From Carya illinoinensis (lineage: Eukaryota; Streptophyta; Magnoliopsida; Fagales; Juglandaceae), in the NCBI RefSeq assembly GCF_018687715.1, contig NC_056767.1, positions 8,204,001 through 8,268,000 of the forward strand: DNA of 64,000 bases, written 5' to 3'. Positions 23,437 to 35,428 of this stretch are shown one piece after another (the first letter of the stretch is position 1; each line of letters begins with the position of its first letter). Both the position numbers and the translations under genes were made by a program. The notes beneath the pieces are model-generated. The model ran no database searches. It was given only the letters and a program-made list of their open reading frames with translations, and was not told the origin of the DNA.

Positions 23437-24650
23437 ATGGGGAGACCAAGGAAATCTACTCAGGAGCCACGGGACAATACCTCAAGGGATGACTCCATAG
23501 CCGAAGCAATACGGCAGATGACAGAGTTTATGCAGCAGAATATTAGGCCACAACAGGCAGGGCCTTGGCCACAAGGAGGACCTTGGCCACCACAAGGGGG
23601 TCCCTGGCCACAACAAGGAGGGCCTTGTCCATAGCAAGGAGGATTTTGGCCACAACCAGGAGGTCCTTGGCCACATCAGGGAGGGCCTTGGATGTACCCG
23701 GGAGGGTCCAGTAGCATGGTGCAAGCCGGATGTACCTATGAGAGCTTTCTGGCGCACAGAACCCCACACTTCACTGGAGAAGAAGATCCACTTCAAGCTG
23801 GAAAATGGATCAAAGATCTGGAAAGAACATTTGAGGTGTGTGGTTGCACCGAGGCGCAACAGGTACTCTACGCCAGCTATCTCTTGCAAGGCACTGCGTC
23901 TGATTGATGGGATACCAAAAGGGTGATGCTGGAATCAAAATTGGGGTCTTTCGCTGCTGTGACCTGGCAGCGCTTCAAGAAGAAGTTTAATGACCGCTTC
24001 TTCCCCGCAACGGTAAGGAAGCAAAAGGCAAGAGAGTTCTCAAATCTGGTCTAAGGGGGCGCGACAGTGGAACAGTACGCCCGGAGATTCATAGAACTTG
24101 GGCGATTTGCTCCCCACCTTATCGCCACAGAGGAGATGCGAGCTGATAGTTTTCAGGAGGGTCTACGTCATGACATACGCCGTATGGTGGTCAGCCATCG
24201 TATATCCACTTTTCAGGAATTAGTGGATGTGGCCACCCTTGTGGAGCGGGAAAATAATCTGAGTGTGGGCTCCCCTCCAGGGCATAAGAGGCGGAGTTTT
24301 TCTGGTGAAGGAAGCAGCTCAGGTTCGCCCCAGAAATTTGTTCAGCGGACCGGAACTTGACCTCAAACATCCTCAGGTGTTCGTATGGGAGGACGGGTAC
24401 CTATTTGTGGAGCATGTAATAGAGCTCATGAGGGCGAGTGTCGGGTGATTAGTGGACCCCAGTGTTACCCAGCCAAGTGGGACATATTGCTCGGGATTGC
24501 CCCGTCAGAGTTCAAGGAAGCCGTGGAGGTAGACACGGTGGAAGAACCAACCCGAGACAAGCAGTGCAAGCCCGGGTTTATGCTGTCACACCCGAAGAGG
24601 TGGATGATGAGGCGCCAGCGACCCATGATGCTGGAGTAATTACAGGTATG
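23437..24650 (+). pseudogene. Gypsy gag, broken
   Basis: The start codon at 23437 gives MGRPRKSTQEP. An array of Pro-Gln-Gly repeats follows (GPWPQ-type units of about 21 bp, 23545-23690), then the gag core with AHRTPHFTGEEDP near 23755, LYASYLLQGTASD near 23870 and EQYARRFIELGRFAPH near 24070. CCHC-type knuckles lie near 24400-24500. Stops cut the frame at 23632 (TAG), at about 23905 (TGA) and at about 24052 (TAA), and the knuckle region is split between frames. The protein would form the particle that carries element RNA. Confidence 0.88.
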
Positions 24651-24737
24651 GATTAATTTAATTTTTGGTGTATTTGGTTTCTTCTTTGTTTTTTTTTGGA
24701 TTTCATGGGTTGATGTGTTGGTTCAGGAAGAGTTCGT

Positions 24738-27700
24738 TTGTATGAGTTTTATGCTTGCACTTTGTTTGATTCAGGTGCGTCGCAGTCATTTGTATCTTCC
24801 ACGTTTGCGCAGGTGTGTAATTTGGTTACGGAACCGTTGCCGAAGTCTATGGTAGTGGCTCTACCCGATGGTGAAATGGTGTGGTGTTCCAAGGTTGCTT
24901 TGGGATGCCCGTTAAATTTTGAGGGAAGGTTCTTGGATGCTAATTTGGTGGTGTTTAAGCTGTTGGGTTTTGATATCATCCTCGGGATGGATTGGCTATA
25001 CCGATATTCTGCGAGTATTAATTGCAGAAGTCAGATAATTAGCTTTCAGCTTCCAGATGGTGATTGTCTAGAATTTGCGGGAAGTAAATTAAAAGAAAAG
25101 CCGATAATTATATCGGCGATTCAAGCAAGAAGGGAGATTGCATGGGGAGCAGATGCATTCTTGGTTCAGATGGTGTCCACGACGTCCGATGAGAAGTCTT
25201 TGACAGACATTCCAGTTGTGGAAGAATTCCCCGATGTGTTTGTGGATAACTTGCCCGGACTACCCCCTGTTCGGGAAATGGAGTTTATTATAGACTTGGA
25301 ACCTGGAGCGGCTCCTGTGCATAAAGCTCCTTATCGCATGCACCGGCTGAATTAAAAGAGTTGAAGACTCAGTTGCAAGAGCTGGTAGAGAAGGGATTTA
25401 TTCAGCCTAGTACTTCACCGTGGGGTGCACCAGTTTTGTTTGTTAAAAAGAAAGATGGAACCCTCCGTATGTGTATAGATTATCGGGAACTGAATAAGGT
25501 GACCATCAAAAATAAATATCCTCTCCCGCGGATAGATGATTTATTTGATCAGCTTCAAGGAGCAGCCGTGTTCTCTAAAATTGATTTGAGGTCGGGATAC
25601 TACCAGCTGAGGATCAGAGACAAGGATGTGCCTAAAACTGCCTTCAGGTCGAGGTATGGACATTATGAATTTAAGGTAATGCCGTTTGGGTTAGCTAATG
25701 CCCCTGCTGCTTTCATGGATTTAATGAATTGAGTGTTTCAACCTTATCTGGATTCCTTTGTGGTAGTATTTATTGATGATATTCTGATTTATTCCCGAGA
25801 TGTTGAAGAGCATGTGCATCATCTTTGTCTGGTACTTGGGAAATTGAGAGAACACCAACTGTACGCCAGCTCAGCAAGTGTGAATTCTGGTTGGAAGAAG
25901 TTAAATTTCTTGGGCATGTAATTTGCCGAGACGGAGTGCTGTTGATCCTAGTAAGGTAGAAGCCATTTTGTCATGGCAGCGCCCGACTACAGTGCGCGAG
26001 ATCCGGAGTTTCTTGGGGCTGGCCGGATACTACCGAAGATTTGTAGAGGGTTTTGCTCGCCTATCCGGACCTCTCACAGCTTTGACTCGGAAGAATACAG
26101 AATTTGTTTGGTCAGAGAAATGTGAGAGAAGCTTCCAAGAATTAAAGAACAGGTTGACGACGGCACCAGTGTTAGCGCTCCCAGAACCGCATAAGCCATT
26201 CGTAGTCTTCAGTGATGCATCTAAGTTTGGTTTGGGTTGTGTCCTTATGCAGGAAGGATGGGTTGTTGCCTATGCATCTCGTCAGCTAAAGGACCACGAG
26301 AAGAATTATCCGACGCACGATCTAGAATTGGCTGCGATTGTTTTTGCTCTCAAGATCTGGCGGCACTTCTTGTATGGGGAAGCTTGCGAGGTATTTACTG
26401 ATCACAAGAGCTTGAAGTATTTGTTTTCCCAGAAAAATCTGAATATGAGGCAGAGGCGATGGCTAGAGCTAATCAGTGACTATCAGTGTGAGATCAAGTA
26501 TCATCCGGGGAAGGCTAATATAGTTGCTGATGCTTTGAGCCGGAAGTCGCACTTAGAAGATGAAGCCAAGCCGTCAGATTTGGATTCGTTGCTTTGTGGG
26601 ATGAGAAGGCTCCTTATTGAGAGTTCGCAACAAGAAGAGATTTTATCTTCAGTTATGGATATTCGGGTGACCGATTTTGAAGAATTGAAGACTCTTCAAA
26701 GGAAGGATCCGAAACTGCTGAATATCAGAAAAAGAGTCAGGAAATCTCGAGGGCCGTTGCATTATAGCATGGATAACGATGGGATACTTCGGTTTCGAGA
26801 TCGCAGAGTGGTCCCCAAGGATTCGGAATTCAAAGAACGGATCATGGCGGAAGCTCATGCGGCCCCTTATTCAGTTCATCCCGGAAGCACAAAGATGTAT
26901 CGGGACTTGAAAAAAAATTACTGGTGGGATGGAATGAAAAAGGATATTGCCTTGTATGTTGAGAAATGCCACACATGCCGTCAAGTGAAGGCCGAGCATC
27001 AAAGACCTGCAGGTATGCTCCAACCCCTCCCTATTCCCGAGTGGAAATGGGATGACATCACGATGGACTTTATAGTGGGTTTGCCGAGAAAGCCTAGTGG
27101 GAGAAATTCTGTTTGGGTGATTGTTGACCGGTTAACGAAGAGTGCTCATTTCCTGCCTGTTAATAACACCGACTCTTTGGGTAAGTTGACCCGCTTGTAT
27201 GTCAAGGAGATAGTGCGGCTGCATGGCATACCAAAGAGTATAGTGTCGGATCGAGACTCGAGGTTCACGTCGCAGTTCTGGAAGAGTTTGCAGGCAGCTT
27301 TGGGTACTAAGTTGAAGTTCAGTACTGCATATCACCCGTAGACAGACGGCCAGTCAGAGCGCACAATACAGACCCTTGAAGACATGTTGCGAGCATGTGT
27401 CATGGAATTTCAAGGGAGTTGGGAAAACCATTTGCCGCTCATCGAGTTTGCTTATAATAACAGCTTCCACGCGACCATTCAGATGGCTCCCTATGAAGCT
27501 CTTTATGGGAGAAAGTGCAGGTCGCCCTTATGCTGGGATGAAGTCGGGGAGAGTAGGATAATTGGACCCGAAATAATTCAAGAGATGCAAAGCCAAGTCT
27601 GGATCATCAGAGATAAAATGGCGGCAGCTCAGAGTCGCCAGAAAAGTTACGTTGATACCAGGAGGAGAGAGTTGTCTTTTGAAGTTGGTGATTGGGTTTA

Positions 27701-28109
27701 TCTCAAAGTCTCTCCCATGAGAGGTGTTAAGCGTTTTGGTAAGAAGAGGAAGTTGGATCCGAGGTATGTCGGCCCTTTTCAGATTCTGGAGAAGGTAGGG
27801 TCCGTCACCTATAGAGTTGCTTTGCCCGGATATTTTAGGGATATTCATGATGTCTTCCATGTATCATCTCTGAAAAAGAGCTTTGGACAGCAAGAGCCAC
27901 GCTTCTTCGACCCAACGGGTATTCAGTTGCAACCGGATCTCACTTATGAAGTTGTTCCGTCGCAGATCATGGATTGGAAGGAGCAACAGTTAAGGTCCAA
28001 GACGATACCTTTGGTTAAGGTGGCTTGGGGAGATCCGTTAGCACAAGACTTCTCTTGGGAGCGAGCAGCAGACATGAGGGAGCAGTACCCGTACTTATTT
28101 GAAGGATGA
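24738..28109 (+). pseudogene. Gypsy pol: protease, RT, RNase H, integrase, chromodomain-like end
   Basis: Domains in order: aspartic protease with the DSGAS active site (about 24767), RT with the IDYRELN block near 25480 and FIDDILIYS catalytic box near 25770, RNase H with SDAS near 26211 and a DHKSLKYLF block near 26402, integrase with an HHCC-type zinc finger (CHTCRQ near 26968) and a core from about 27050, then a C-terminal KVLW-like chromodomain fold near 28000. Breaks seen: frameshift near 25345, TGA at 25730-25732, frameshifts near 25870 and 25940, and TAG at 27339-27341. Both stops sit where CGA and CAG are expected, as C-to-T changes would make. The last stop is 117 bp before the 3' LTR. 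Confidence 0.92.
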
Positions 28110-28212
28110 AGGTATGTATCTTAATCTTGGTCACAGTTGGTTTATGTGCTTTTATGTGGTTTGCTTTAAGTTGGTGATTGATCTTGCAAATTTCGAGGAC
28201 GAAATTTGTTTT

Positions 28213-28225
28213 AAGGGGGGGAGGA
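28213..28225 (+). other. Gypsy polypurine tract
   Basis: AAGGGGGGGAGGA directly before the 3' LTR, the primer site for plus-strand DNA synthesis. Confidence 0.9.
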
Positions 28226-30302
28226 TGTGATGACCCGCTTTCGCTTGTATTTTCGCTGAAATGGTTGTTTTTATTTTAATTAATATATTAGTTTATTTAT
28301 TTTAATTTATTTCATTTTAAAATTGGTTTTTAATTTAATTGATGTTGTGTTTTATTTCTTTTAGTTGTTTACGATTTTTAATCTCGTTGCGGCGGTTTAG
28401 TGTTGTTTTCCCGGAATGAGGATTAGACCTCATCTTCTTTCCCTACACCTCTTTTCCTTTTTTCCTTTTTTTTTTTTTTCCTTTTTCTCTTTTTTCTTCT
28501 TTCTTTTTCTTTCTTTTTCTATTTTTTCTTTCTTTTCCTTTTTTTTTTCTTCCCTTTTCCGCGTGCGTCTCGACTCTCTCTCTCTCTCCTCCCCTTACGC
28601 CGGAGCCGCTTCAACCCCTCGACCTGCCGCCGTCCGGCCACTGTGCAGCTCACCACCGCCACCGTTCGACTCCCCTCCCTCCGGCGCACCTCACCACCAA
28701 ATCCCACCCCCATCCGGCCAGCCGTTTGGCCGAAAATCACCCTTGAAGCACCCATGGATTTTGCTCCAATCCGCCGCCGTCGCTCCACCTCCGGCCACCA
28801 TTTCTTCACCACTTCATCACCGGTCCCTTGCCTTCCTAACCCACCTATTTTCGGCCTCCAACAACCACCGGAACAGCTCCCACGAGCTAGCTTTCCTTTT
28901 TGGGAAATCCGACCTCTCTCCGGCGTTTTCGCCGCCACCCACGGCCAACCACCACTTCCAATAGCTTCACAATCATCCCTAGACCATTCCCTATCAATCT
29001 CAAGCCCTGGTTTGTCCCCGTTCAAAAGTGGGTATTTCACAACCCACGGCCACAGTGAATTTTCACTGTAACGTTGCTTTTTCTCCGCCGTTTGCAACGC
29101 TGAGTGTTTTCTAAAATTACCGTATAGCGCTGTAAGTATTTTCCAAACCCTATTTTCAGATTTAAAATATATTGCTCATTCAATTATTTTATCTGCTGGT
29201 TGGTTGATTCCGGACTGAGTCCGAGAAGTTCGGGAGTCGGATGGATGAAGGACGGAGTTGCTTGTTTAATTGATATATGTTGGTTGTTTATTTTGGTGCA
29301 TTGATATGGCTTTTGCATGGTGCATGCACGTGTATTTTTGTGTAATTGAGAAAAGCCTGTTTATTGGCGTAAGTGGACTTACAGGTGCGTGTGTGTCACG
29401 ACCCCAAGCCGGGATGGGGTATTATCTCGGTGGAGCTCCTCTGGTCACTCGGGAGCGGAATAAACTGAGTGATGTCCCCTGGGTTGTCGCAGGGCGACGA
29501 CGGGAGCGGGGGCTAGGGGATGCTTGGCTACGAACGCACCGGGCGCGGAACCGGGCATCGCCCTACGCACCGACTCTGTGGCCCTTCACTGGTGAGGGCT
29601 AGAGGATGCTTGGTTACGAACACGCGGGGCGTGGAACTGGGCATCGCTCGTTAGGTGTCACATGCGTAGTGGTACTCTGCGGTGTGGCACTGGAGCCAGG
29701 GTGTGCGGATGACCCCTAGGGGAGGTAATGGTGCATACGGATAAAATGGTTTTTGGTTTGAGACGGTTATCGAGGCCAAATGTGACTTTTGGCATGGTTT
29801 TTGGAAAAGATGTGTTTTTGGGCCAAATGGGATTTTTGGCGTGTGTGGAAAAATCATGTTTTATGGAATTCGTGCATCGGGCATGCTTCATGCATTTTGT
29901 TTGAGTTATATGTCTTTTTATCTGGTAGTGTTTGGGTTTTACTTACCTGCGGTACCATTTTTGGTTCCGTAGCTTTTGGTGCAGGTTTTGAGGATGAGGA
30001 GGAGGAGGCTGAGCCCGAGGATGCGGCTCCGCCGGGTTGCTGATGTTATGCTTTGTTTTTGGTTTAAAGCTATGTTAGTGTTTTGTAATATTTTGTGTAT
30101 GTTTTGAACAGCTTGTATTACGTTAAGAAAAAAATTCTGGTACTTAGTTCTATGACTTTCGTTATCCGCTGCGTGTTTCTTCGTGCACATATGTTGCCTT
30201 TGCACACACTTGGCACCCGTCGTTAGGGTGGTGACCTGGGTTGTCACCATCCGGACGTCTCGATTTCCCCGTGTCCGTGCGTGGGGATTTGGGGGCGTCA
30301 CA
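28226..30302 (+). mobile_element. Gypsy 3' LTR
   Basis: 2077 bp, the same length as the 5' LTR, TGTGATGACCC to GGGGGCGTCACA. Differences from the 5' LTR cluster in the pyrimidine tract and GC-rich part; many are CG/TG or CG/CA changes. It is followed by ATTGG (30303-30307). Confidence 0.95.
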
Positions 30303-30307
30303 ATTGG

Positions 30308-31166
30308 CCTACACTTGCTCAAAAACACAACTTTTGTCCTTCCTTTCCAATCTCTCTTTCCTCTTTTCACTGCCAAATTTCCTGCTACAAGATGAACTTG
30401 GAGCCTAAACACATGTCCTCCCCAATCCTCCTTTGCAAACTTGCATGGCTACTTAGCCACTATCATGTCCATGTTTTTGTACCTTCTGAAATCTGACATT
30501 GGTACTTTTGGGCTAGTTAGAACTTCAATCTCTTCCTCCTTGTCTATCCATTTAGGAAACAGATCTTTCCATTTAAAATACTCGGAAATCCATTAGAATA
30601 TGACTCGTATAGTTTTGAAATTGTGTGCGCTCTATTCACTCACATCCAAGTCATCCATATTCACAATCCCAATCTTCATTCCTACCATCCCAATCTTCAT
30701 TCCTCCCTTCATTTCAATCATGAAGCTTGGCATTTCTATGACCTTGCTCAAGTTTCCTTTTGTCTTTTGTTGAATTGGGTTCGGTCTCCTGCGGGGCCAC
30801 TTTCAACTCAAGACCTTTTCCCACTTGCAAAACTCAAAATTCAGAATCATGAGTCATGCAAAGAACCAAAAAAAGTGAGAAGAAAGAAGAAGGAGAAGAA
30901 GAAGAAGAAGAAGAAAGTTTGGGGGGATGTGGGCAAGGAAAATGGCATGTGCCGGTTTACTTTACCTTGTGATGCCACACCCACAAGGAACTCCAAATAA
31001 TTGATATTGTTGTATCCTTGAATAAACAAAAGAAGATTACCAGAAAAAAAAGAGTTGCTTAAACTAGTAGCAATAAAGCAAGGAAGACTAAATTGATTTT
31101 GAAAACTAGGGCTTTTGAAGGAAAGATTTTCATCATCATCTTTTTAAGACTGAGACCTCCTTCCAT
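30308..31166 (-). pseudogene. GUX/PGSIP-like xylan glucuronosyltransferase pseudogene, 5' part
   Basis: From an ATG at 31166 the minus strand encodes MEGGLSLKKMMMKIFPSK, then KINLVFLALLLLV, an N-terminal membrane anchor of the Golgi type, ended by a TAA near 31075. Further on, in shifting frames, come KIGIVNMDDLDVSE, then YFKWKDLFPKWIDKEEE (near 30545), NMDMIVAK, GHVFRLQVHLVAGNLAV and RTKVVFLSKCRP up to the Gypsy insertion. These are the N-terminal conserved blocks of the GUX family (GT8), which adds glucuronic acid to xylan in the Golgi. Several stops and frameshifts and a GAA microsatellite break it. The gene resumes at 21062 beyond the Gypsy element. Assignment is from recalled family motifs. 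Confidence 0.82.
30879..30917. repeat. GAA/AAG-type microsatellite
   Basis: A purine run of AGA/GAA units inside the pseudogene, in a variable spacer between the membrane anchor and the first conserved block. Confidence 0.85.
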
Positions 31167-32819
31167 CATATTTAGCAAAAACTATAGTTGTGATATCCAC
31201 TCCTTCTTTCTTCCTTACATATTGAGCCTAGTTCTACATGCTGATCTTCGCTCGTGCTGAGCCTCGTCCTACGTGTTGTTCCTCGATGGCGTGTTTTCAA
31301 AGTTATCCAGTGGATTTCAAAGCTAGATAGATATTTTAAAACTTACGAAATATGAGATATTTTCAGTATTAGTATATAAGCTTGTTTTTAAAGTAATAAA
31401 ATTATAATATTTTAATGAGCTCTAAAAATATTATAATTGTGGATAACTATTTAAATTAAATATTTTAAGCCATTTTAAAATATTAAGAGATTTAAATTTA
31501 CGTTGAAAACTCTAAATTAATTTAAATGATTTTATTCTCTTTGAGTAATTAACGATACTTCATCATTTTAAATAATGATAAAGAAATTTTAATTTATAAA
31601 CTTTAGTTTATAAAATAATATTATTTCTTAATTCCTCTCAGTGTTTTATTTTAAACTTTAGTTTAAATAAAACACTTACGTGTTTTTAAATCAGTATTTA
31701 AACTCATCATTAGAGCATTTTAAAGATCTCGAAATAAAGAACTTAGATTAAATACCCAAGTTCCTACCCTTTTCTCTTCACTTTTTCCTTTCTTCTTTCT
31801 CTCTCCTCTCTCTCTCCCATGCACTTTGTACTCTGCTTCTCTCCCACCCTATTGCACTTCATCTCTATAGCCCAGCCACCACTGGCCACCTTTGGCCTCA
31901 CCTCTGGTCACCAGTCCCTCCTACTGACGAGCCCCCACGCGCCCTCCTCCTCCCTTTATGGCATCATCTTCAAAATGGGTTTCACACCCATTTCCCCCAC
32001 CTAGCGCCACCGTACACGGCCAAAACGGCCACCGAGCTTTTCCACAAGCACTATCACATCATGGGCTCCCTCGCTATGTCTTCCTTTTCCCCTACTTCTC
32101 CCTTTTTCTTTGATGGGTCTCCACAACCATAGGTTTAGTTGCACGCCGTACACGGCTACCCATGGCATCTCACCACCACCATGTTGTTCCTCTCATCACC
32201 ATGACCTTCCCAAACCATTTTCATACCCAACCGAGCTTTGTACAGCTCTCACTCTCCCTCACTCTCCAAGGCAAGGTTGCACTATTATTGGTCGATCCAT
32301 CGTCGTGAGCCACAGCCCAGCCACCACCTCGCCACCACAGCTCCACCACATCTCCCTCTACATCTCCCTAGTTTTCCATTAGGTTCCATAGCCTTCCTCC
32401 ACCTCAAGCACCCTCTCTCCCTTTCGGTTACACTGTTCACGACATGATGCCACCATGCTCCGCCACCTTTGACCACCAGGAGGCCACCTTGAGCCTTTCG
32501 AAGACCACGCCTAGCTATTATCAAGCCTAAACTGCCACTTTACATGGTGGACAACCACCGTACATGGTGTTACCGCCACGTAAGACTCCTCCAATGTCTT
32601 GATCGTGATGGGCAGCGAGTGACGTACGGGTTATCCCGTCCATGGTATAACCCTCTATCTCTAGTTATTTATATTTATATTAGTTAGTTGGTTGGACTGT
32701 AGATTGTGTAGTTTGTAACTATGGAGTTCTTTGCATAGTTGTGAAGTGTTGGACTTGATTGTGTGGTGTTGTGGACTGTGCTGTGAGTATGGGCGTGAGA
32801 TGGATGCTGTAGTTGTGAT

Positions 32820-33060
32820 GCGGCGTGAAGTGTGAAGGGAGTATGCGTAGAGCGTACTTCGTGTCGTGTAGCAACGCACTGTGTGATGTGCGTCGTGATA
32901 ATAAGTGATGTAGCGAAGTGAGTACGCGTGGTGTGTACTCCATGTCGTGTGAAGCATGTATCGTAGCAATGCACTGTGAGGCATGTATCGTAGCGATATG
33001 TGTCGTAGTGTGGATGGAAGAGAGTTCACGTGAGTGTACTCTATGCTATATCATGATACA
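32820..33060 (-). repeat. Imperfect tandem repeat array in family-X LTR
   Basis: Inverted counterpart of the arrays at 15890 and 60640. Units carry GAGTACGCGTGGTGTGTACTC-like cores; a short unit GAGGCATGTATCGTAGCGAT is also repeated (about 32940-33000). Confidence 0.7.
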
Positions 33061-33122
33061 CCAGACAGTATGTCACAAAGGGTTGGATGGCGTAGCGGAG
33101 AAGCATGGAGTGTATGGTGTAG

Positions 33123-33575
33123 TGTCAGGAACTGTGTAACAGTGTCTCGAAGAAGTGGTGCTATGGCCTGTAGTCTGGGGTGACGGGTGTTACCTTGTGG
33201 TTAACTTGTGGCTGAAATTATATGTGAAGTGGTGAAAAGGTATCAGAGAGTGCAGCAGAAGTATGATGGGCATTGTGACGTGACTCAGGATTAGTCTTGA
33301 GTTACATGAGGTGACAAAGGTGCATTTGTGGATACAGTCCTCTTGTTAAGTGTCAAGAATTGTGTAACAGTGTCTCGAAACAGTGGTGATATGGCCTGTA
33401 GTCCTAGGTGACTAGTGTCACCTTGTGGTTGACTATGGCTACGAGCATATGGAAGTGATAGAAAAGTATCAGAGAGTGCAACGGAAGCATGATGGGCATC
33501 GTGATGTGACTCGGGATTAGTCTCGAGCTATGTGACATGATAGAGGCACATTTGTGGATGCAGTCCTCTCCTTTC
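33123..33575. repeat. 227-bp direct tandem repeat, two units
   Basis: Units start at about 33123 and 33350, sharing GTGTAACAGTGTCTCGAA near the start and TGTGGAT followed by CAGTCCTCT near the end. The plus copies A and B hold only short remnants of this block (60545-60635 in B), which explains part of their shorter length. Confidence 0.85.
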
Positions 33576-34436
33576 AAGCGTTGGGATGAACTTGTATAGG
33601 GTCGAGAAGTAAGAAGAGTCCTATCGATTGGGTCTGAGCAAGTTGGTATTGTAGTACGAAGCTTGTTTATACAAGAGGGTGTCCATTGGAATTATAAGTT
33701 GCTCTTAGGTGATAAAAGGGATAAGGTATATGTGCCTCTGGCGAGACACGTGTGCTAGACATATTTACCATATGTAATGGGTAATCTATCCTGAGCATCG
33801 TTACATGGTGTTTTAGCCCCAAAGTTGGCTTGAATTCATATAGCCTTTCTGGATGGGAATGAGTATTTAGTATGGGCTAGGATGTATGAAAGTAGTGACA
33901 AGTATATCGTCTAAGGTTGGAATGCGTCACTCTGTCAGTTGGAATCATGAGTCGGAATGTTGAAATAGAAGAATGAGATAGAGGTCTTAGTGTCTTAACC
34001 CTAAGGTGAATCATGAAGGTTCACTTTAAGGAATAAGACCCTTAAGGTTTTAGCATAGTAAATGACACATAAGAGCCTAGGAATGGATGGAGAGTATTCC
34101 AAGTGAGGCATAGTTCTATTTTTAGAATAGTTACTTATGCATTAGATAGATGATGACGTAAAGTTATGTGTATGCATGTAGAATGCGATCTGACACGTAC
34201 ACAAATGGCCTGCATGGAATGAGTATGGCATGAAGTCCAGGTAAGTATTGTGTTCATACTCTTCTAGAGTTTTCTTATATAAAAGAAGAAAACGAAAGTT
34301 TTTCTCTAAAAAGAAAACGAAACCTTTCTCTATGAGACACGTTTTAAATAAAAGAAAATGAAGCATAAGTTTTCAAGTATAAGTATGTAGCGGCCCTCCT
34401 TGGCAGCCCTTTTTCATGCACCCAAAATCCGTACGT

Positions 34437-34441
34437 GTATG
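34437..34441. other. Copia target-site duplication, left (GTATG)
   Basis: GTATG before the 5' LTR is repeated at 40508-40512 after the 3' LTR. Confidence 0.95.
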
Positions 34442-35373
34442 TGTAAAGGCAAAAATTGGCTAGGATTAGATGACTAAATGATAAGATTTATCTTATCATT
34501 ATTTGATTAAATTTGAATGAATGATAAGGTTTATCTTATCATTATTTGATTAAATTTGGATGAATGTAAAATAAGTATTGATTTATATCTAAACAATATT
34601 GAGTCTATCTAGAAGTCTTAGGTGTTGTTTAGATAAGTTCCTAAAGTCAAAATCGAGTTCTGTTAGCAGTACACTTATCCAGAAGAAATCGGAACAGAAT
34701 TCAGTCTATATCAGAAGAAGTTATCTCGAAATGTTAGCAGTCCGTCGGGACGCGTTTTCGCGTCTGTTGCTAACCGTCAGCAGAGTCTTACTGCAACTAG
34801 AACTCTTTTCAGATCTTCTATTTAAAGGGGGTTCGGTTTTGCATCTTTTCAAGGACTTCAAGCCACGAATTTTACAGAGGAGATCCTGAGTGTTTATGAG
34901 AGAAAATTCACTTGAGAATTTTCATGGGATTTTTCATATCTTCTTGAGTGTGATCGTGCTTTGAGTGCGAAGCAACATCGATTGTGTTTCAGCCTTTGGA
35001 GTTCCAGAAGGGAGGTCAACATTTGAAGATCGCCAGAGGTTCTGGCTGCTACTGCGGTAGAAGACAAACGGGTCGTTTGTCTAGGCAAGTAAGAGAGTCG
35101 AATTGCAAAGGTTTTGTAATTGATTATTGCTTGTAATTGTTCTTCAAATAATAAGATTGACTTTCCTGGGTTTGGCTGCCCCGTAGGGTTTTACCTTTAA
35201 AGAGTTCTTTAAAGGGTTTCCCTTCGTAACCAATCGTTGTGTCTTGCAAGTTTGATTATTTATTTTAAATTACTTGATTCATTTCATAATCTTGATAATT
35301 GAGATCTAACCTATTTGTTCAAGGAAATTGGTAGACAATTTCGTGGTTTTACAGGGGTACGTTGGGAATTTCA
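34442..35373 (+). mobile_element. Copia 5' LTR
   Basis: 932 bp, TGTAAAGGC to GGGAATTTCA. A 43-bp block (ATGATAAGATTTATCTTATC and following) is repeated in tandem at about 34479-34566. The TATA-like box is at 34819. Confidence 0.95.
34819..34826 (+). promoter_or_regulatory. TATA-like box of the Copia LTR
   Basis: TATTTAAA followed by AGGGGG and a leader, in the usual place for an LTR promoter. The same box is at 39953-39960 in the 3' LTR. Transcription would start about 30 bp downstream. Confidence 0.6.
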
Positions 35374-35374
35374 A

Positions 35375-35387
35375 TTGGCATCAGAGC
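35375..35387 (+). other. Copia primer-binding site (initiator tRNA-Met)
   Basis: TTGGCATCAGAGC, one base after the LTR; one or two mismatches from the usual TGGTATCAGAGC form. Confidence 0.85.
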
Positions 35388-35428
35388 GTGGTTCACTCAT
35401 TCGAGTGTGATCCGTGCCCTTGTAGATC

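Larger units (their letters stand above)
21063..30302 (+). mobile_element. Complete Ty3/Gypsy chromovirus (Tekay/Del-like), non-functional
   Basis: Two LTRs of exactly 2077 bp, a tRNA-Met primer-binding site, gag, then protease, RT, RNase H, integrase and a C-terminal chromodomain-like region, a polypurine tract and ATTGG target duplications. The PR-RT-RH-INT order makes it Ty3/Gypsy. The C-terminal IPLVKVAWGD and FSWERAADMREQYP blocks point to the chromovirus branch, probably Tekay/Del. By eye the LTRs differ at a few dozen positions (roughly 2-3%), so it is not new. Several stops and frameshifts break gag and pol, so it could move only with help. Confidence 0.93.

Noticed and set aside
29939..30412. 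157-codon minus-strand frame
   Set aside because: It is a chimera that reads from the GUX-like pseudogene straight into antisense LTR across the insertion junction.
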